NCBI GenBank assembly: GCA_038212405.1
Contig: JBBQUN010000086.1
Span: 1 to 16,341, forward strand
Length of the DNA stretch: 16,341 nt
Source: JBBQUN01 sp038212405
GTDB taxonomy: Bacteria; Actinomycetota; Acidimicrobiia; Acidimicrobiales; SZUA-35
Direction of reading: 5' to 3'
Positions 14,416 through 16,341 of the stretch are shown here, in pieces; the stretch's first letter is position 1, and each line of letters starts with the position of its first letter. Below the pieces are notes generated by a model that did not search any database, had not been told where the DNA came from, and was given only the letters and a program-made list of their open reading frames with translations. The position numbers were made by a program, and so were the translations under genes.

Positions 14416-15540
14416 ATGACCGTTTTTGGTGTTCCCGAGCTCGAAGATCTGGGATCGTTGGAAGGGAAGTCGGTGCTCGTGCGCGTCGACTTCAACGTGC
14501 CGATCCGAGACGGCGTGATCAGCGACGATCTGCGAATCCAGGCAGCATTGCCGACCCTGAAGTGGTTGCAAGAGCAGGGGGCAAGCGTCACCGCGATGTC
14601 GCATCTGGGTCGTCCGAAGGGGAAGCCGAACCCCGAGTTCTCGATGGACCCGGTTCGAGCTCACCTCGCAACACTTGCCCCCGGTGTCGAGCTGCTCGAA
14701 AACCTGCGCTTCGACCCGGGCGAGGAGGGTAACGATCCCGCCTTCGTCCAGGAGCTGATCGCTGGCCACGATTGCTATGTGAACGACGCCTTCGGCGCGT
14801 CACACCGTTCGCACGCTTCGATCGTTGGTCCGCCTCAGTTCCTCCCGTCGGCGGCCGGCCGTCTCCTCGCTCGCGAAGTCGAGGTGCTCCTGGGAGTTCG
14901 CAACCAGCCGCGTCGCCCGTTCGTTGCCGTCATGGGAGGAGCGAAGGTTTCCGACAAGCTCAGCGTGATCGAGGCGCTGCTCGAAATCGTCGATTCGATC
15001 ATCGTTGGCGGCGGTATGGCCTTTACGTTCTTGAAGGCGCAGGGCCACCAGATCGGCGACAGCCTCCTCGAGGAAGACATGGTCGACACCTGTGCCCGAC
15101 TCCTCGCAAGCGGAGCGACCATCTACCTGCCAGAAGATGTGACGGCGCTTGGCAACGGCGGCAAGTTGTTCGAGCCCGAAGCCGGGGGAGAGGTGCGCCA
15201 GTCAGGTGTGGACTTGCCAGCGGGCTGGATGGGCGTCGACATCGGGCCTGGCACTGCTGCGGTCTTTGGTGATGTGATCGAAGCGGCCGGCACCGTTCTG
15301 TGGAACGGTCCGATGGGCGTGTTCGAAGACCCGCGCTTCGAAGCGGGAACTCGAGCCGTTGCGACCGCCATCGCCGAGACTCGCGCCTTCACCGTTGTCG
15401 GCGGTGGCGACTCAGCGGCTGCGGCCAAGCAGTTCGGCATCGACCGAGAGGTCGACCACGTGTCGACCGGCGGGGGAGCATCGCTCGAACTCATCGAACA
15501 AGGCGACCTTCCCGGCCTTGCCGCACTGCGCCAACAGTAG
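14416..15540 (+). CDS. pgk: Phosphoglycerate kinase
   Basis: Transfers phosphate from 1,3-bisphosphoglycerate to ADP in glycolysis. The protein is 374 residues, a little shorter than the usual 390-400 but with both lobes complete. Visible are the signature VLVRVDFNVPI (residues 20-30), SHLGRPKG (62-69), LENLRFDPGEE (94-104), YVNDAFGASHRSHAS (121-135), VMGGAKVSDK (172-181), VGGGMAFTFLK (197-207), LWNGPMGVFE (295-304), and the nucleotide-site motifs VVGGGDSAAA (327-336) and STGGGASLE (350-358). I chose ATG 14416 because AAAGGA lies nine bases upstream and homology starts right after it. In-frame ATGs from 14359 fall in the hairpin and would add 19 unlikely residues. tpiA follows 41 bp later. 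Confidence 0.98.
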   Translation: MTVFGVPELEDLGSLEGKSVLVRVDFNVPIRDGVISDDLRIQAALPTLKWLQEQGASVTAMSHLGRPKGKPNPEFSMDPVRAHLATLAPGVELLENLRFDPGEEGNDPAFVQELIAGHDCYVNDAFGASHRSHASIVGPPQFLPSAAGRLLAREVEVLLGVRNQPRRPFVAVMGGAKVSDKLSVIEALLEIVDSIIVGGGMAFTFLKAQGHQIGDSLLEEDMVDTCARLLASGATIYLPEDVTALGNGGKLFEPEAGGEVRQSGVDLPAGWMGVDIGPGTAAVFGDVIEAAGTVLWNGPMGVFEDPRFEAGTRAVATAIAETRAFTVVGGGDSAAAAKQFGIDREVDHVSTGGGASLELIEQGDLPGLAALRQQ

Positions 15541-15581
15541 CGAAACCCCCAATCAACCGACAAGCAGAAGAGAGCCCCACG

Positions 15582-16341
15582 ATGAGCCAGCGCAAACCAC
15601 TGATCAGCGGCAACTGGAAGATGCACCTCAACCACTTCGAGGCGCTCAAGCTCATCCAAGAGCTGAGCTATCTCCTCACCGGTGACGACGTGGACGCGGT
15701 CGACGTGTCCGTTCACCCGCCCTTCACCGACATTCGCACGGTCCAGACCGCGATCGATTCCGACAATCTTCCCTTCGCCATTGGCGCGCAGCACTGCCAC
15801 TTCGAAGAGAAGGGAGCCTTCACGGGAGAAGTGGCGCCATCGATGCTGGCCAAGCTCAACGTGTCCTACGTGATCGCCGGGCATTCAGAGCGCCGGGAGA
15901 TCTTTGGCGAGACTGACGAGATGGTGAATGCGAAGGTCAGGGCAATCGTCGCTGCGGGCATGACGCCGATCCTGTGTTGCGGCGAGACGCTCGACGAACG
16001 CGAAGCAGAACAGGCCGAATCGAAGGTGCAGGGTCAGGTCTTGGCCGGTCTGTCAGGGCTGACCGCCGAACAAGTTGGCGCACTGGTGATTGCCTATGAA
16101 CCAATCTGGGCGATCGGCACCGGCAAGACCGCAACGGCCGACGATGCACAAGCAATGTGTGCCCTGGTTCGCTCGACAGTGCGAGACGCGTTTGGGAACG
16201 AAGCCGCTGACGCTGTTCGTGTGCAGTACGGCGGCTCCGTGAAGCCCGTGAATGCCAACGAACTACTCACCCAGCCCGACATCGATGGCGCACTGGTCGG
16301 TGGAGCATCGCTCGAAGCCGAGTCGTTCGCTCGAATCGCTC
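15582..16341 (+). CDS. tpiA: Triosephosphate isomerase, 3' end cut by window edge
   Basis: Interconverts dihydroxyacetone phosphate and glyceraldehyde-3-phosphate. The frame runs from ATG 15582 to the window end without a stop, giving 253 residues, so only a few C-terminal residues are probably missing. The catalytic residues are all present: Lys13 in SGNWKMH, His101 in VIAGHSERR, and Glu173 in AYEPIWAIGTGK, which starts loop 6. The phosphate-binding motifs VQYGGSVKP (214-222) and GALVGGASLE (236-245) are also visible. AGAGAG lies seven bases before the ATG. It completes a gap-pgk-tpiA glycolytic set. Because there is no stop in the window, the exact end is unknown. Confidence 0.97.
   Translation, partial: MSQRKPLISGNWKMHLNHFEALKLIQELSYLLTGDDVDAVDVSVHPPFTDIRTVQTAIDSDNLPFAIGAQHCHFEEKGAFTGEVAPSMLAKLNVSYVIAGHSERREIFGETDEMVNAKVRAIVAAGMTPILCCGETLDEREAEQAESKVQGQVLAGLSGLTAEQVGALVIAYEPIWAIGTGKTATADDAQAMCALVRSTVRDAFGNEAADAVRVQYGGSVKPVNANELLTQPDIDGALVGGASLEAESFARIA

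Overview
The window looks like a chromosomal segment of a high-GC actinobacterium. The order uvrC, rapZ, yvcK, gap, pgk, tpiA is a typical actinobacterial arrangement. The RapZ P-loop carries Arg instead of Lys, as in actinobacterial homologues. Several genes appear to be transcribed leaderlessly from TAnnnT -10 boxes. I think of an Acidimicrobiia-like lineage, but this rests on general impression and not on any search. There are no insertion sequences, tRNAs, rRNAs or CRISPR arrays; this is mostly compact core chromosome.

Region 1 (1-6077) is the end of a surface-polysaccharide locus. On the + strand lie a 5'-truncated polyprenyl-phosphate sugar-1-phosphate transferase, which would start the repeat unit, and an ExoA-like family 2 glycosyltransferase, joined by an ATGA overlap. 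On the - strand four genes are joined by ATGA overlaps: a WbbL-like glycosyltransferase, an RfbF-like glycosyltransferase, a Wzx-like flippase and a small SAM methyltransferase. The two blocks converge and their last codons overlap by 23 bp. Together they could build, decorate and flip a lipid-linked repeat unit. The polymerase and most sugar-nucleotide genes are outside the window.

Region 2 (6205-8628, - strand) holds nadA (quinolinate synthase, NAD biosynthesis), with its own leaderless-type promoter. Upstream of it is a membrane protein with a cytoplasmic zinc ribbon and an extracytoplasmic HtrA-like domain in which all three catalytic positions appear to be replaced.

Region 3 (8729-16341, + strand) holds uvrC (nucleotide excision repair), a SAM methyltransferase, rapZ and yvcK (overlapping, central-carbon and cell-envelope regulators), then the glycolytic genes gap, pgk and tpiA, the last running off the window end. 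The usual whiA gene between yvcK and gap is absent here. A 45-nt imperfect hairpin lies between gap and pgk.

The most interesting points are the triad-less HtrA-like protein, the shared -10/start-codon pattern upstream of nadA, uvrC and the methyltransferase, the missing whiA, and the gap-pgk hairpin. I see no convincing wholly new system.
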